Part shown: one piece after another, positions 1-9,065 of the stretch
How positions within the stretch are numbered: position 1 is the stretch's first letter
Layout of the letters: every line of letters starts with the position of its first letter
NCBI RefSeq assembly: GCF_016741775.1
Contig: NZ_JAERRK010000014.1
Location: 62,001-126,000 of the forward strand
Length of the DNA: 64,000 bases
Reading direction: 5' to 3'
Source of the DNA: Streptomyces actinomycinicus
GTDB taxonomy: Bacteria > Actinomycetota > Actinomycetes > Streptomycetales > Streptomycetaceae
Notes under the pieces: generated by a model
What the model was told of the DNA's origin: nothing
Databases searched by the model: none
What the model saw: the letters and a program-made list of their open reading frames with translations, nothing else
Position numbers and translations under genes: made by a program

Positions 1-139
1 CACCAGGCACCGGCTTCCTGAACCCCCGGCACCAGGCACCGGCTTCCTGAAGGCCCAGCACCAGGCACCGGCTTCCTGAAGCCCCGGCACCAGGCACCGG
101 CTTCCTGAAGCCCCGGCACCAGGCACCGGCTTCCTGAAG
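1..139. repeat. 29-bp tandem repeat, about five copies
   Basis: Five head-to-tail copies begin at 1, 30, 59, 88 and 117. The first 22 bases of each copy are identical and only the last seven vary. Each copy holds the near-palindrome GGCTTCCTGAAGCC in its best versions (copies 3 and 4), which could form a small hairpin. The period of 29 is not a multiple of three, so this is not a protein repeat. The array runs off the left edge of the window, so its true copy number is unknown. It lies upstream of the metallopeptidase gene at 222. Confidence 0.9.
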
Positions 140-221
140 ACGGCGTCCCCGGCCAACCCGTTCGGGTGGGCCGGGCGCGCGTCGCCGCAGTGACGCCCGC
201 CCGCCCTGGTAGCGATGGGCC

Positions 222-1724
222 ATGTTGCTCACCCCACGCCACCGGTCCCGGCCGAGGATCTCCCGGCCCCGGAAGACGGCCCTCCTCGCCTCCGCCGTCT
301 CCGTCTGCCTCGTCGCCGCCGCGGCCCCCGCCGAGCCCCTCGGCGTCGGCGACCGGCTCTTCCCTCATCTGGGCAACCCCGGCTACGACGTGGCGTCGTA
401 CGACATCTCCTTCAGTTATCCGGGCACCCATGACAAGCCGCTGCAGGCCGTCACCACCATCGACGCCTGGACCACCACCGACCTGGACCGCATCAACCTC
501 GACTTCGCGCACGGCACCGTGCAGTCCGTGGAGGTCGACGGGCGTCCCGCCCGCTTCGCCGGCGCCGACGAGGACCTGGTCGTGACCCCGGAGGCCCCCC
601 TCTCCCAGGGCAGCTGGACCCGGATCACCGTGCGGCACACCAGCGATCCCGTCCCCGGCAAGGACCAGGACGGCGGCTGGGTGCGCACCGCGGACGGCCT
701 CGCCATGGCGAACCAGGCCGACGCGGCCCACCTGGTCTTCCCGTGCAACGACCACCCGTCCGACAAGGCGATGTTCACCTTCCGGATCACCGCCCCGAAC
801 GGATATACGGCCGTGGCCAACGGTCTGCCCGCCGGAGCGGACCGCATCGGCCGCACCACCACCTGGACCTACCGCACCCAGCACCCCATGGCCACCGAAC
901 TCGCCCAGGTGTCCATCGGCCGCTCCGCCGTGGTCCGCCGCGACGGTCCGCACGGACTGCCCGTCCGTGACGTCGTCCCCGCAGACGACCGCAAGGCCCT
1001 CGAACCGTGGCTCGCCAAGACACCCGGCCAGATCGCCTGGCTGGAGGGCAAGGTCGGCCGGTACCCGTTCGAGACCTACGGCGTGCTCATGGCACAGGCG
1101 GCCACGGGCTTCGAACTGGAGACCCAGACCCTCTCCCTCTTCGAGAAGACCCTGTTCACCGAGTCCGCCTACCCGAAGTGGTACGTCGAGTCGGTCATGG
1201 TCCACGAGCTGTCCCACCAGTGGTTCGGCGACAGCGTCACCCCCCGCAGCTGGTCCGACGTCTGGCTGAACGAGGGGCACGCCACCTGGTACGAGGCGCT
1301 GTACGCCGAGGAGACCGCGCACCGGACCATGGAGGACCGGATGAGGGCCGCCTACGGAGCCTCCGACCGCTGGCGCGAGGCCGGCGGCCCGCCCGCCCTG
1401 CCCAAGCCGCCCGCCCCCGGCCAGAAGATCAGCATCTTCCGGCCGAACATCTACGACGGTGCCGCGCTCGTGCTCTACGCCCTGCGCCAGGAGATCGGCC
1501 GGCCCGCGTTCGAGCGGCTGGAACGGCTCTGGGTCCAGGAACACCGGGACGCCACCGCCACCACCGCCGACTTCGTCCGGCTGGCCTCAGCCGTCGCCGG
1601 CCACGACCTGACCGGCTTCTTCAGGGACTGGCTGTACGCCGAGAAGACCCCGCCGATGCCAGGCCACCCGGAATGGAAACCCACGGCCCAGGCCGCCCCG
1701 GCCCAGCCGCGCATCGCGCGATAA
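222..1724 (+). CDS. Secreted M1-family zinc metallopeptidase
   Basis: Predicted zinc aminopeptidase-like enzyme of 500 residues, probably exported. Residues about 1-40 form an Arg-rich N-region followed by a hydrophobic stretch ending in AAAAPA, a likely signal peptide. The zinc site is complete: HELSH at residues 328-332, with the third ligand Glu351 in NEGHATW exactly 18 residues after the second His. A segment near residues 289-296 (MAQAATGF) sits where M1 enzymes carry their substrate N-terminus-binding loop. The protein is shorter than classic aminopeptidase N (about 850 residues) and lacks its long C-terminal domain, which is usual for the secreted Streptomyces branch. The ATG at 222 has no strong ribosome binding site, so the start is less certain than the family. 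Substrate is unknown. Confidence 0.9.
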   Translation: MLLTPRHRSRPRISRPRKTALLASAVSVCLVAAAAPAEPLGVGDRLFPHLGNPGYDVASYDISFSYPGTHDKPLQAVTTIDAWTTTDLDRINLDFAHGTVQSVEVDGRPARFAGADEDLVVTPEAPLSQGSWTRITVRHTSDPVPGKDQDGGWVRTADGLAMANQADAAHLVFPCNDHPSDKAMFTFRITAPNGYTAVANGLPAGADRIGRTTTWTYRTQHPMATELAQVSIGRSAVVRRDGPHGLPVRDVVPADDRKALEPWLAKTPGQIAWLEGKVGRYPFETYGVLMAQAATGFELETQTLSLFEKTLFTESAYPKWYVESVMVHELSHQWFGDSVTPRSWSDVWLNEGHATWYEALYAEETAHRTMEDRMRAAYGASDRWREAGGPPALPKPPAPGQKISIFRPNIYDGAALVLYALRQEIGRPAFERLERLWVQEHRDATATTADFVRLASAVAGHDLTGFFRDWLYAEKTPPMPGHPEWKPTAQAAPAQPRIAR

Positions 1725-1785
1725 CCCGATGACGAGACGTGCCGTACCGTGCGACCATCTACAGGTCGGCGCGTACGGGCGACAC

Positions 1786-1812
1786 GGGAATCTCCCGGGG
1801 TACTCGTACGTT
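1786..1812 (+). promoter_or_regulatory. Candidate sigma-R promoter of hflX
   Basis: GGGAAT at 1786-1791 and GTT at 1810-1812 are separated by exactly 18 bases. This matches the published thiol-oxidative-stress sigma-R consensus GGGAAT-N18-GTT of Streptomyces. Transcription would start about 65 bases before the hflX ATG at 1884. Assignment is by consensus match only. Confidence 0.6.
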
Positions 1813-1883
1813 GAACACCACGAGCGGTCCTGGTGACCGCCGTACCGACGCCGCAACGGCACTCTCATCGACGTAAGGATCCA

Positions 1884-3374
1884 ATGACCTCCTCTTCTTC
1901 CCCTTCCCAGGACACCAAGCGCCTCGCGCACGCCTATCCCGAGGGTCTCCGGGCCGATGCCCTGATGGAAGAGGACGTCGCCTGGAGCTACGAGATCGAC
2001 GGTGAGCGGGACGGCGAGCAGTTCGACCGCTCCGAGCGTGCCGCCCTGCGCCGGGTGGCGGGCCTCTCCACCGAGCTGGAGGACGTCACCGAGGTCGAGT
2101 ACCGCCAGCTCCGCCTGGAGCGGGTCGTGCTCGTCGGTGTGTGGACCACCGGCACCGCGCAGGACGCCGACAACTCCCTCGCGGAGCTGGCCGCCCTCGC
2201 GGAGACCGCGGGCGCGCTCGTGCTCGACGGCGTCATCCAGCGCCGCGACAAGCCCGACGCGGCCACCTACATCGGCTCCGGCAAGGCCCAGGAGCTGCGC
2301 GACATCGTCCTCGAAACGGGCGCGGACACCGTCATCTGCGACGGTGAGCTGAGCCCCGGCCAGCTGATCCAGCTGGAGGACGTCGTCAAGGTCAAGGTCA
2401 TCGACCGTACGGCCCTGATCCTGGACATCTTCGCCCAGCACGCCAAGTCCCGGGAGGGCAAGGCGCAGGTCGCCCTCGCGCAGATGCAGTACATGCTGCC
2501 GAGGCTGCGAGGCTGGGGTCAGTCGCTGTCCCGGCAGATGGGTGGCGGTCGCGGCGGCCTCGCCACGCGTGGTCCCGGTGAGACCAAGATCGAGACGGAC
2601 CGGCGCAGGATCCGCGAGAAGATGGCGAAGATGCGCCGGGAGATCGCGGACATGAAGACCGGCCGTGAGATCAAGCGCCAGGAGCGCCGGCGCAACAAGG
2701 TGCCGTCCGTCGCCATCGCGGGCTACACCAACGCAGGCAAGTCCTCCCTGCTCAACCGGCTCACGGGCGCGGGCGTCCTGGTCGAGAACGCCCTGTTCGC
2801 GACCCTGGACCCGACCGTCCGCCGCGCGGAGACCCCGAGCGGCCGGCTGTACACGCTCGCCGACACCGTCGGCTTCGTCCGACATCTGCCGCACCACCTG
2901 GTCGAGGCGTTCCGCTCCACCATGGAGGAGGTCGGTGACTCCGACCTCATCCTGCACGTGGTGGACGGCTCGCACCCGGACCCGGAGGAGCAGCTCGCCG
3001 CCGTGCGCGAGGTGATCCGGGACGTCGGCGCCACCGACGTGCCCGAGATCGTCGTGATCAACAAGGCGGACGCGGCCGACCCGCTGGCACTCCAGCGGCT
3101 GCTGCGGATCGAGAAGCGCTCCATCGCCATCTCGGCCCGCACCGGCCTGGGCATCGAGGAACTGCTCGCCCTGATCGACAACGATCTGCCCCGCCCCTCC
3201 GTCGAGGTCGAGGCGCTTGTGCCCTACACGCACGGCAAGCTGGTCGCCCGCGCCCACACCGAGGGCGAGGTGATCTCCGAGGAGCACACCGCGGAGGGCA
3301 CCCTGCTCAAGGTCCGGGTGCACGAGGAACTGGCGGCGGACCTGGCCCCGTACGTACCGGTCTCCACGGCCTGA
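1884..3374 (+). CDS. hflX: Ribosome-associated GTPase HflX
   Basis: GTPase of about 496 residues that in other bacteria binds the 50S subunit and splits or rescues stalled ribosomes under stress. The N-terminal HflX domain contains IGSGKAQEL and the glycine-rich linker GGGRGGLATRGPGETKIETD, followed by a basic helical region rich in Arg and Lys. The G domain shows G1 GYTNAGKSSL, G3 DTVGF and G4 NKAD. The ATG at 1884 is chosen because AAGGA lies just before it; an in-frame GTG at 1833 has no such site. A candidate sigma-R promoter lies upstream, which would tie expression to thiol oxidative stress. A strong hairpin follows the stop. Confidence 0.96.
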   Translation: MTSSSSPSQDTKRLAHAYPEGLRADALMEEDVAWSYEIDGERDGEQFDRSERAALRRVAGLSTELEDVTEVEYRQLRLERVVLVGVWTTGTAQDADNSLAELAALAETAGALVLDGVIQRRDKPDAATYIGSGKAQELRDIVLETGADTVICDGELSPGQLIQLEDVVKVKVIDRTALILDIFAQHAKSREGKAQVALAQMQYMLPRLRGWGQSLSRQMGGGRGGLATRGPGETKIETDRRRIREKMAKMRREIADMKTGREIKRQERRRNKVPSVAIAGYTNAGKSSLLNRLTGAGVLVENALFATLDPTVRRAETPSGRLYTLADTVGFVRHLPHHLVEAFRSTMEEVGDSDLILHVVDGSHPDPEEQLAAVREVIRDVGATDVPEIVVINKADAADPLALQRLLRIEKRSIAISARTGLGIEELLALIDNDLPRPSVEVEALVPYTHGKLVARAHTEGEVISEEHTAEGTLLKVRVHEELAADLAPYVPVSTA

Positions 3375-3387
3375 CCCACGGCAGCAC

Positions 3388-3422
3388 GAAGGCCCGCCAC
3401 CCCGTCCGGGTGGCGGGCCTTC
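3388..3422. terminator. Bidirectional terminator hairpin
   Basis: Arms GAAGGCCCGCCACCC and GGGTGGCGGGCCTTC pair perfectly over 15 bp around a 5-base loop. It lies between the convergent hflX and serine protease genes and can serve both. Confidence 0.85.
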
Positions 3423-3429
3423 GCCATGC

Positions 3430-4659
3430 TCACTGTCCGGCGAACTGCTTGCTCACCGAGTCGTACACACCCTTGGCCACGTCACCCAGCCGCGGGCCGG
3501 CCAGCCAGCCCGAACTCACCGGGCCGATGGACGTGTTGGACACCAGCGCCGGCTTGCCGTCCGCGCCCGTCGCCACCCAGCCGCCGCCGGACGAACCACC
3601 GGTCATCGTGCAGCCGATCCGGTACATCGTCGGAGCGTCCTGGTCGATGGACAGCCGGCCCGGCTTGTCCTGGCACTGGTACAGCAGCCGGCCGTCGTAC
3701 GGAGCCGCTGCCGGATACCCGGACGCCGTGATGCTCTTGACCTCGGGCACCGCCGGCGCGGCGAAGTTCACGGGCAGCGCCCCGCCGACGGTCTCCTCCA
3801 GCGACTTGCCGCCGCTGCCCTGCTCGGGGGTCACATGGATGACCGCGAAGTCGTACGGAGCGCCGTTGCCGCCCGTCTCACCGCCCTCGCTGATCCACTG
3901 CTGCGAGGTCTTCGCCGCGTCGGCCCACCACAGGCCGTACGGAGCCACCTCGGAGCGGGGGGCGTTCTCGAAGTCGGCGGCGGACTTGCCCTGGTTGTTG
4001 TAGGACGGCACGAAGGCGATGTTGCGGAACCAGCCGCCCTTCTTGCCGGCGTGCACACAGTGACCCGCCGTCCAGATGAGGTTGGACTTGCCGGGGTGCG
4101 CCGGGTCCGTCACGACCGTCGCCGAGCAGACCATGGTGCCTTCCGGGGCGTCGAAGAACACCTTGCCCGACAGGGCCGCGTTGCTGTGGTACGGCGGCGC
4201 CACCGCCTGCGCCTGAACGGGCTGCGGCGTCGGGTCCGTCACCCCCTGGTCACCGGAGATGTCGTTCTCGTCGACGCCCTTGTCCGGGTCGTCGGCGTCC
4301 CGCATCCGGTCCGGGTCCCACAGGCCCTGGATGACCGGGTTGATGAAGTCGTTGGCCTCGCGCAGCCAGTCTTCCTTGTTCCAGTCCTTCCAGGCGCCTT
4401 TCTTCCACTTGTCGATGTCGATCCCGTGATCCTTGAGCCGCTGCTTGAGGTCCTCCGGGATGTGCACCTTGCCGTCGCCGGTACCGCCCGCGGCAGCGCC
4501 GACGGTCGGGTCGCCGCCGGCATTGTCGTCACCGTCGTCGTTGCAGGCGGCGGCGGTCATCGCCAGCGCCGAGACGAGGGCGACCGCCGTCAGCGCGCGG
4601 GAGGCACGGCGTCGGCCCCTCCCTCCCCGAACGGTGGACGACGGCCGTATGGATCGCAT
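3430..4659 (-). CDS. Trypsin-like serine protease, lipoprotein
   Basis: Predicted 409-residue extracytoplasmic serine protease. An Arg-rich start and hydrophobic segment end in TAAAC at about residue 39, a lipobox-like site, followed by an acidic Asp/Gly/Asn linker, as in surface lipoproteins. The chymotrypsin-fold triad is visible: His in TAGHC, Asp in PYDFAV and Ser in GGSSGGGW. The insert between the lipobox and the protease domain (about residues 65-150) is acidic and helical, with WKKGAWKDWNKEDW. The ATG at 4659 follows a GGGGGAG ribosome binding site. The gene is convergent with hflX. Target unknown; V8/glutamyl-endopeptidase-like subclass is possible. Confidence 0.88.
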   Translation of the reverse strand: MRSIRPSSTVRGGRGRRRASRALTAVALVSALAMTAAACNDDGDDNAGGDPTVGAAAGGTGDGKVHIPEDLKQRLKDHGIDIDKWKKGAWKDWNKEDWLREANDFINPVIQGLWDPDRMRDADDPDKGVDENDISGDQGVTDPTPQPVQAQAVAPPYHSNAALSGKVFFDAPEGTMVCSATVVTDPAHPGKSNLIWTAGHCVHAGKKGGWFRNIAFVPSYNNQGKSAADFENAPRSEVAPYGLWWADAAKTSQQWISEGGETGGNGAPYDFAVIHVTPEQGSGGKSLEETVGGALPVNFAAPAVPEVKSITASGYPAAAPYDGRLLYQCQDKPGRLSIDQDAPTMYRIGCTMTGGSSGGGWVATGADGKPALVSNTSIGPVSSGWLAGPRLGDVAKGVYDSVSKQFAGQ

Positions 4660-5091
4660 GCTCTTGACTCCCCCTGCTGTGAAGGAACTCGACGCTGTGG
4701 ATGCGTCACCGGTGCGGATCCCACGAGGAGTTCACGCCGGTCCCACATCCTTCTGGAACGGCATCACACCCTATGCGGTCGCTGTGGGGGAGTTCCGATG
4801 GAACGGCAACGGTTCGGCTACAAGCCGCCTGACCTGGCACTCGGCAGGGAGACGGGTGTGACGGCGGAGACGGACAGGGCCTGCCCGTGCTCCGCGTGAC
4901 CGAGACAGCCCGCGGGCAGTCCGGCGCCTGGACGGCACCCACGAGCAGTCACGGCAAAGATCGCGGCACTGATCTCCGCGCAACCCGTAACCCGATGAAC
5001 GCTCCGCGGTTGTAGGGGGTGGGGGGCCTGCTGCCTGTGACCGGTCCCCATGGATCAACTCGCCTCTGGACAGCGGGGAGGACAGCGCGCC
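4660..5091. other. Divergent intergenic region
   Basis: 432 bases between the serine protease start and the aminotransferase start. It must hold both promoters. I looked for an iron box (TTAGGTTAGGCT type) and found none, and saw no convincing small gene. Confidence 0.5.
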
Positions 5092-6561
5092 GTGGCCGTT
5101 ACGGAGTCGATGGCAGGAGGTGCACCCGGGGAAGCGGGGGCCGTGCACGAGGGGATCCTGAGACGCCAGTCGGCGCGTGAGTCCTCGGCGCGCACCTATG
5201 CCCGTGCCCTGCCCATCGTGCCCGTCCGGGCGAGGGGGCTCACCATCGAGGGCGCCGACGGCCGCCGTTACCTGGACTGCCTCTCCGGCGCCGGCACCCT
5301 CGCCCTCGGCCACAACCACCCGGTCGTGCTGGAAGCCATCCGCAGGGTCCTCGACTCCGGCGCCCCGCTCTCCGTCCTCGACCTCGCCACGCCCGTCAAG
5401 GACGCCTTCATCACCGAACTGTTCCGCACCCTTCCGCCCGGCCTCGCCGGCCGCGCCCGCGTCCAGTTCTGCGGACCGGCGGGCACCGACGCCGTCGAGG
5501 CCGCCCTCAAACTCGTGCGGGCCGCGACCGGCCGCACCGGCATCCTCGCCTTCACCGGCGCCTACCACGGCATGACCGCCGGCGCCCTGGCCGCCTCCGG
5601 CGGCGCCTCCGACGTCCAGGTCACCCGGCTGCCCTACCCCCAGGACTACCGCTGTCCCTTCGGCGTCGGCGGCCCCCGCGGCGCCGAACTCGCCGCCCGC
5701 TGGACCGAGTCCCTTCTCGACGACCCCAAGTCCGGCGTACCGCTGCCCGCCGGGATGATCCTCGAACCCGTCCAGGGCGAGGGCGGAGTCATCCCCTCCC
5801 CGGACGACTGGCTGCGCCGCATGCGTCACCTCACCGCGGTCCGATCCGTCCCCCTCATCGCCGACGAGATCCAGACCGGTGTCGGCCGGACCGGCGCCTT
5901 CTGGGCCGTCGACCACAGCGGCATCACCCCCGACGTCATGGTCCTGTCCAAGGCCATCGGCGGCAGCCTCCCACTGGCCGTGATCGTCTACCGCGGCGAC
6001 CTGGACGTCTGGCAGCCCGGCGCCCACGCCGGCACCTTCCGCGGCAACCAGCTCGCCATGGCCGCGGGCACCGCCACCCTGGCCCACGTCCGCGAGAACG
6101 GCCTCGCCGACCGAGCCGCCGCCCTCGGCCACCGCATGCTGTTCCAGCTCGCTGCTCTCGCCGACCGGTTCCCCTGCGTGGGTGAAGTCCGAGGGCGCGG
6201 ACTCATGATCGGGCTCGAACTGGTCGACCCGGAAGCCGACGGGGCCGCTTCCCGCACCGGATCCACCGCCGCCCATCTCACCGCACCGGCCGAGCCGCAG
6301 CCCACCCGCACCCCCCACCCCGCCTCGCCCGACCTCGCCGCCGCCGTGCAGCGGGAGTGTCTCGAGCGCGGGCTGATCGTCGAGCTGGGGGGCCGTCACG
6401 CGTCCGTCGTCCGGCTGCTTCCCCCGCTGACGATCAGCGACGAACAGGCCACGGCCGTACTCGACCGCCTGACCGACGCGGTGGAGGCCGTGGCACGCCG
6501 GCACGAGGCCGAGGGCCCACCCCAGCAGCGACGTCAGGGCCCAGCCGAGCGCGCGGGCTGA
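5092..6561 (+). CDS. PLP-dependent diaminobutyrate-type aminotransferase (siderophore locus)
   Basis: Class III aminotransferase of 489 residues, closest in pattern to diaminobutyrate-2-oxoglutarate transaminases, which make 2,4-diaminobutyrate from aspartate semialdehyde and glutamate. Visible motifs are GAYHGMTAGALA, EPVQGEGGV, ADEIQTGVGRTG and the PLP lysine in LSKAIGGS, about Lys287. The GTG at 5092 is preferred because GGGGAGGA lies about 10 bases upstream; an ATG at 5050 is in frame but has no such site. The gene heads a three-gene run with the IucA/IucC synthetase and an acyltransferase, so it probably supplies the diamine backbone of a siderophore. A low-complexity insert near residues 385-410 is not conserved in the family. 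EctB-like function is possible, but no ectA or ectC is present. Confidence 0.88.
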   Translation: MAVTESMAGGAPGEAGAVHEGILRRQSARESSARTYARALPIVPVRARGLTIEGADGRRYLDCLSGAGTLALGHNHPVVLEAIRRVLDSGAPLSVLDLATPVKDAFITELFRTLPPGLAGRARVQFCGPAGTDAVEAALKLVRAATGRTGILAFTGAYHGMTAGALAASGGASDVQVTRLPYPQDYRCPFGVGGPRGAELAARWTESLLDDPKSGVPLPAGMILEPVQGEGGVIPSPDDWLRRMRHLTAVRSVPLIADEIQTGVGRTGAFWAVDHSGITPDVMVLSKAIGGSLPLAVIVYRGDLDVWQPGAHAGTFRGNQLAMAAGTATLAHVRENGLADRAAALGHRMLFQLAALADRFPCVGEVRGRGLMIGLELVDPEADGAASRTGSTAAHLTAPAEPQPTRTPHPASPDLAAAVQRECLERGLIVELGGRHASVVRLLPPLTISDEQATAVLDRLTDAVEAVARRHEAEGPPQQRRQGPAERAG

Positions 6562-6834
6562 GCACCGTTCTTGCCGCACCCGCCCGCCGGCACCACTCGC
6601 CGGTCCGTCGTCCCGCTCCATCCAGACTCGCCCCCTTCCCGGGCTTCCACACCGACACCGACCGTCGGTGAACAGCCTCACAGCCCGCTCGTTCTCGCCC
6701 CGCTCCTCCGCCCGCTTCCCACCCACCCGGCCTTCCGGCGCCGCCCCGGGCAGCCGCTGGCCGGCCGAGGCAACGGCGACCGAGCACCCGACGGAACGTG
6801 CCGCCCCGCCTCACCCCAGCCCCGAGGAACCGCC

Positions 6835-8955
6835 ATGAACGCCACCCCCTCTCCCGACGGCAGCTCCGGCGTCCCCGACGAACCAGGAGGCTCCGGCGCA
6901 CCGCCCTCCCGGGTTCCGCTCACCGAGTCGGTTCCCCAGCAGAAGCGGCGGGACGCGGACCTCACACGACGGACGGAGCCCGGCGCCGACCCGCTGGAGG
7001 ACCCCGACCCCCACACCGCCGGCCAGGCCGCCGCCGTGGAGAACCTCCTGCGCTGCTGGGTCCGCGAGAACGGCCTCGCCGCCCCCACGACAGGCAGCCT
7101 CCGCATCCCGATGCCCGCCAGCGGCACCGCCCTGGTCGCACCGGTTCGCTACTGGTCCCCCACGGGCTGGCACCGCTTCGGCCCACCCCGCTTCCCCCAC
7201 GCACCCGAGTCCGCGCCGACCGTCGACGCCGTCACCCTCGCCGCACTGCTCGGGAGGGAATCAGCGGGCACCAGCGGCCCCGCCGACGGCACCACGGCCC
7301 CCGGCGCCACTGCCACCGGCCCAGGCCTTGACCTCGGTTCCAGCGCGGACCCCGGCCTCGGCTCCGGCCCCGGTCCCGTCCCCGGCCCGACCCACAGCTC
7401 CCGCCCCGGCCCCGGTCTCGTCCCCGGCCCTGATATCGGCCCCCGTCTCGATACCGGTACCGGAGGCGGCCGCCCCGGCACCGGTGACGGCGGTGATCTC
7501 GTGGCAAGAGTGGCCGACTCCGCCCGCCGCACCGCGACCTTCATCCGCCACCGGCGTGGCCACCCCACCGACCACCCCGACCTCTTCCTCAGCGCCGAAC
7601 AGGCACTCCTCCTCGGGCATCCGCTGCACCCGACGCCGAAGAGCCGGGAAGGCCTGACCGAAACGGAAGCCGACCGGTACTCACCGGAGCTGCGCGGCTC
7701 CTTCCCCCTCCACTGGCTGGCTGTCGCCCCCTCTCTCCTCGCCACCGACTCGGCCTGGACCGAACGCGGCCGTCCCGTCGCCGCCGCCGACCTCGCCCGA
7801 CGTCTCGCCGGCACCGCCCTGCCCCTGCCCGACGGCTACACCGCCCTGCCGCTGCACCCCTGGCAGGCGCGCGAGGTACGCCACCGTGTCTGCGTCGCCG
7901 CACTGTTCGACTCCGGCCTCCTGAGCGACCTCGGCCCGCTTGGGGCTCCCTGGCACCCCACCTCCTCCGTACGAACCGTCCACCAGCCCGGCGCCCCGGC
8001 GATGCTCAAGCTGTCGCTGGGCCTGCGCATCACCAACTCCCGTCGGGAGAACCTCCGCAAGGAACTCCACCGCGGAGTGGAGGTGCACCGGCTGCTGCGC
8101 ACCGGTCTGGCCAAGCAGTGGCAGGCCGCACACCCCGGCTTCGACATCGTCCGCGACCCGGCCTGGCTCGCCGTCGACGACCCGGACGGCCTGGCCGTGC
8201 CGGGACTCGAGGTGATGATCCGGCACAACCCGTTCGGCCCCGCCGACGACGTCGGCTGCGTCGCCGGGCTCGTCTCGCCCCGCCCCGTCACCGGACCGAC
8301 CCCCAACCCGGCAAGCCCACCGGCGGCTTGGCCGCTGCGGTCCCGCCTGGCCCAGCTCGTCGAACGGCTCGCCGCACGCACCGGCCGGCCCGTCGGCGCC
8401 GTCGCCACGGAGTGGTTCCTGCGATACCTGGAGCACGTCGTCCGGCCCGTACTCTGGCTGGACGCCGAAGCAGGCATCGCCCTGGAAGCCCACCAGCAGA
8501 ACACCCTGCTCCTGCTGGACCGCGAGGGCTGGCCCGCCGGCGGCCGCTACCGCGACAACCAGGGGTACTACTTCCGCGAGTCCCGGCGATCCGACCTGGA
8601 CGCCCGGCTGCCCGGCATCGGCGAGCACAGCGACACCTTTGTCACCGACGAGGTCACCGACGAACGCTTCGCCTACTACCTCGCCATCAACAACGTACTG
8701 GGGCTGATCGGCGCCTTCGGCTCCCAGCGCCTCGCCGACGAGCGACTGCTCCTCGCGGCGTTCCGCCGATTCCTCGCCGACCTCGCCTCGGGACCCGCCC
8801 CGCTGCGCACCTCGCTGCCCGGTCTCCTGCTCGACTCACCCGTCCTGCGCTGCAAGGCCAACCTGCTGACCCGGCTGCACGGCCTCGACGAACTCGTGGG
8901 ACCCGTCGACACCCAGTCCGTCTACGTCACCATCGCCAACCCCCTTCATTCCTGA
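6835..8955 (+). CDS. IucA/IucC-family NIS siderophore synthetase
   Basis: ATP-dependent synthetase of about 706 residues that joins a carboxylic acid such as citrate to an amine or alcohol in NRPS-independent siderophore assembly. Family signatures are present: LPLHPWQ, SLGLRITNSRRENLRKEL, EAHQQNTLLLLD and the C-terminal FhuF-like segment ending KANLLTRLHG. Residues about 141-222 form a Gly/Pro/Ala-rich low-complexity insertion, GPGPVPGP-like, within the N-terminal half. The ATG at 6835 follows GAGGA. The first 60 residues are also low complexity. It lies 273 bases after the aminotransferase and 110 before the acyltransferase. No amine hydroxylase or decarboxylase is encoded nearby, so the final product cannot be read off. 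Confidence 0.92.
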   Translation: MNATPSPDGSSGVPDEPGGSGAPPSRVPLTESVPQQKRRDADLTRRTEPGADPLEDPDPHTAGQAAAVENLLRCWVRENGLAAPTTGSLRIPMPASGTALVAPVRYWSPTGWHRFGPPRFPHAPESAPTVDAVTLAALLGRESAGTSGPADGTTAPGATATGPGLDLGSSADPGLGSGPGPVPGPTHSSRPGPGLVPGPDIGPRLDTGTGGGRPGTGDGGDLVARVADSARRTATFIRHRRGHPTDHPDLFLSAEQALLLGHPLHPTPKSREGLTETEADRYSPELRGSFPLHWLAVAPSLLATDSAWTERGRPVAAADLARRLAGTALPLPDGYTALPLHPWQAREVRHRVCVAALFDSGLLSDLGPLGAPWHPTSSVRTVHQPGAPAMLKLSLGLRITNSRRENLRKELHRGVEVHRLLRTGLAKQWQAAHPGFDIVRDPAWLAVDDPDGLAVPGLEVMIRHNPFGPADDVGCVAGLVSPRPVTGPTPNPASPPAAWPLRSRLAQLVERLAARTGRPVGAVATEWFLRYLEHVVRPVLWLDAEAGIALEAHQQNTLLLLDREGWPAGGRYRDNQGYYFRESRRSDLDARLPGIGEHSDTFVTDEVTDERFAYYLAINNVLGLIGAFGSQRLADERLLLAAFRRFLADLASGPAPLRTSLPGLLLDSPVLRCKANLLTRLHGLDELVGPVDTQSVYVTIANPLHS

Positions 8956-9065
8956 GCGAAACACCTCACCGCACCACCCGAGCGGACCGCACCCTCAGCG
9001 AACCGCCCCCGTCCCCCGCACACCCGAGGAACATGACCCACCCCGTCTCCTGAGAGGAGCGCAGC

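Noticed and set aside
1..139. CRISPR array
   Set aside because: Copies abut with no spacers; no cas genes in the window.
1587..3323. Long reverse open frame opposite hflX
   Set aside because: High-GC shadow of hflX; low-complexity translation with no domain.
4660..5091. Iron box for the siderophore operon
   Set aside because: No TTAGGTTAGGCT-like sequence found in the gap.
4771..6726. Long reverse open frame opposite the aminotransferase
   Set aside because: Gly/Glu-rich shadow of a clear aminotransferase.
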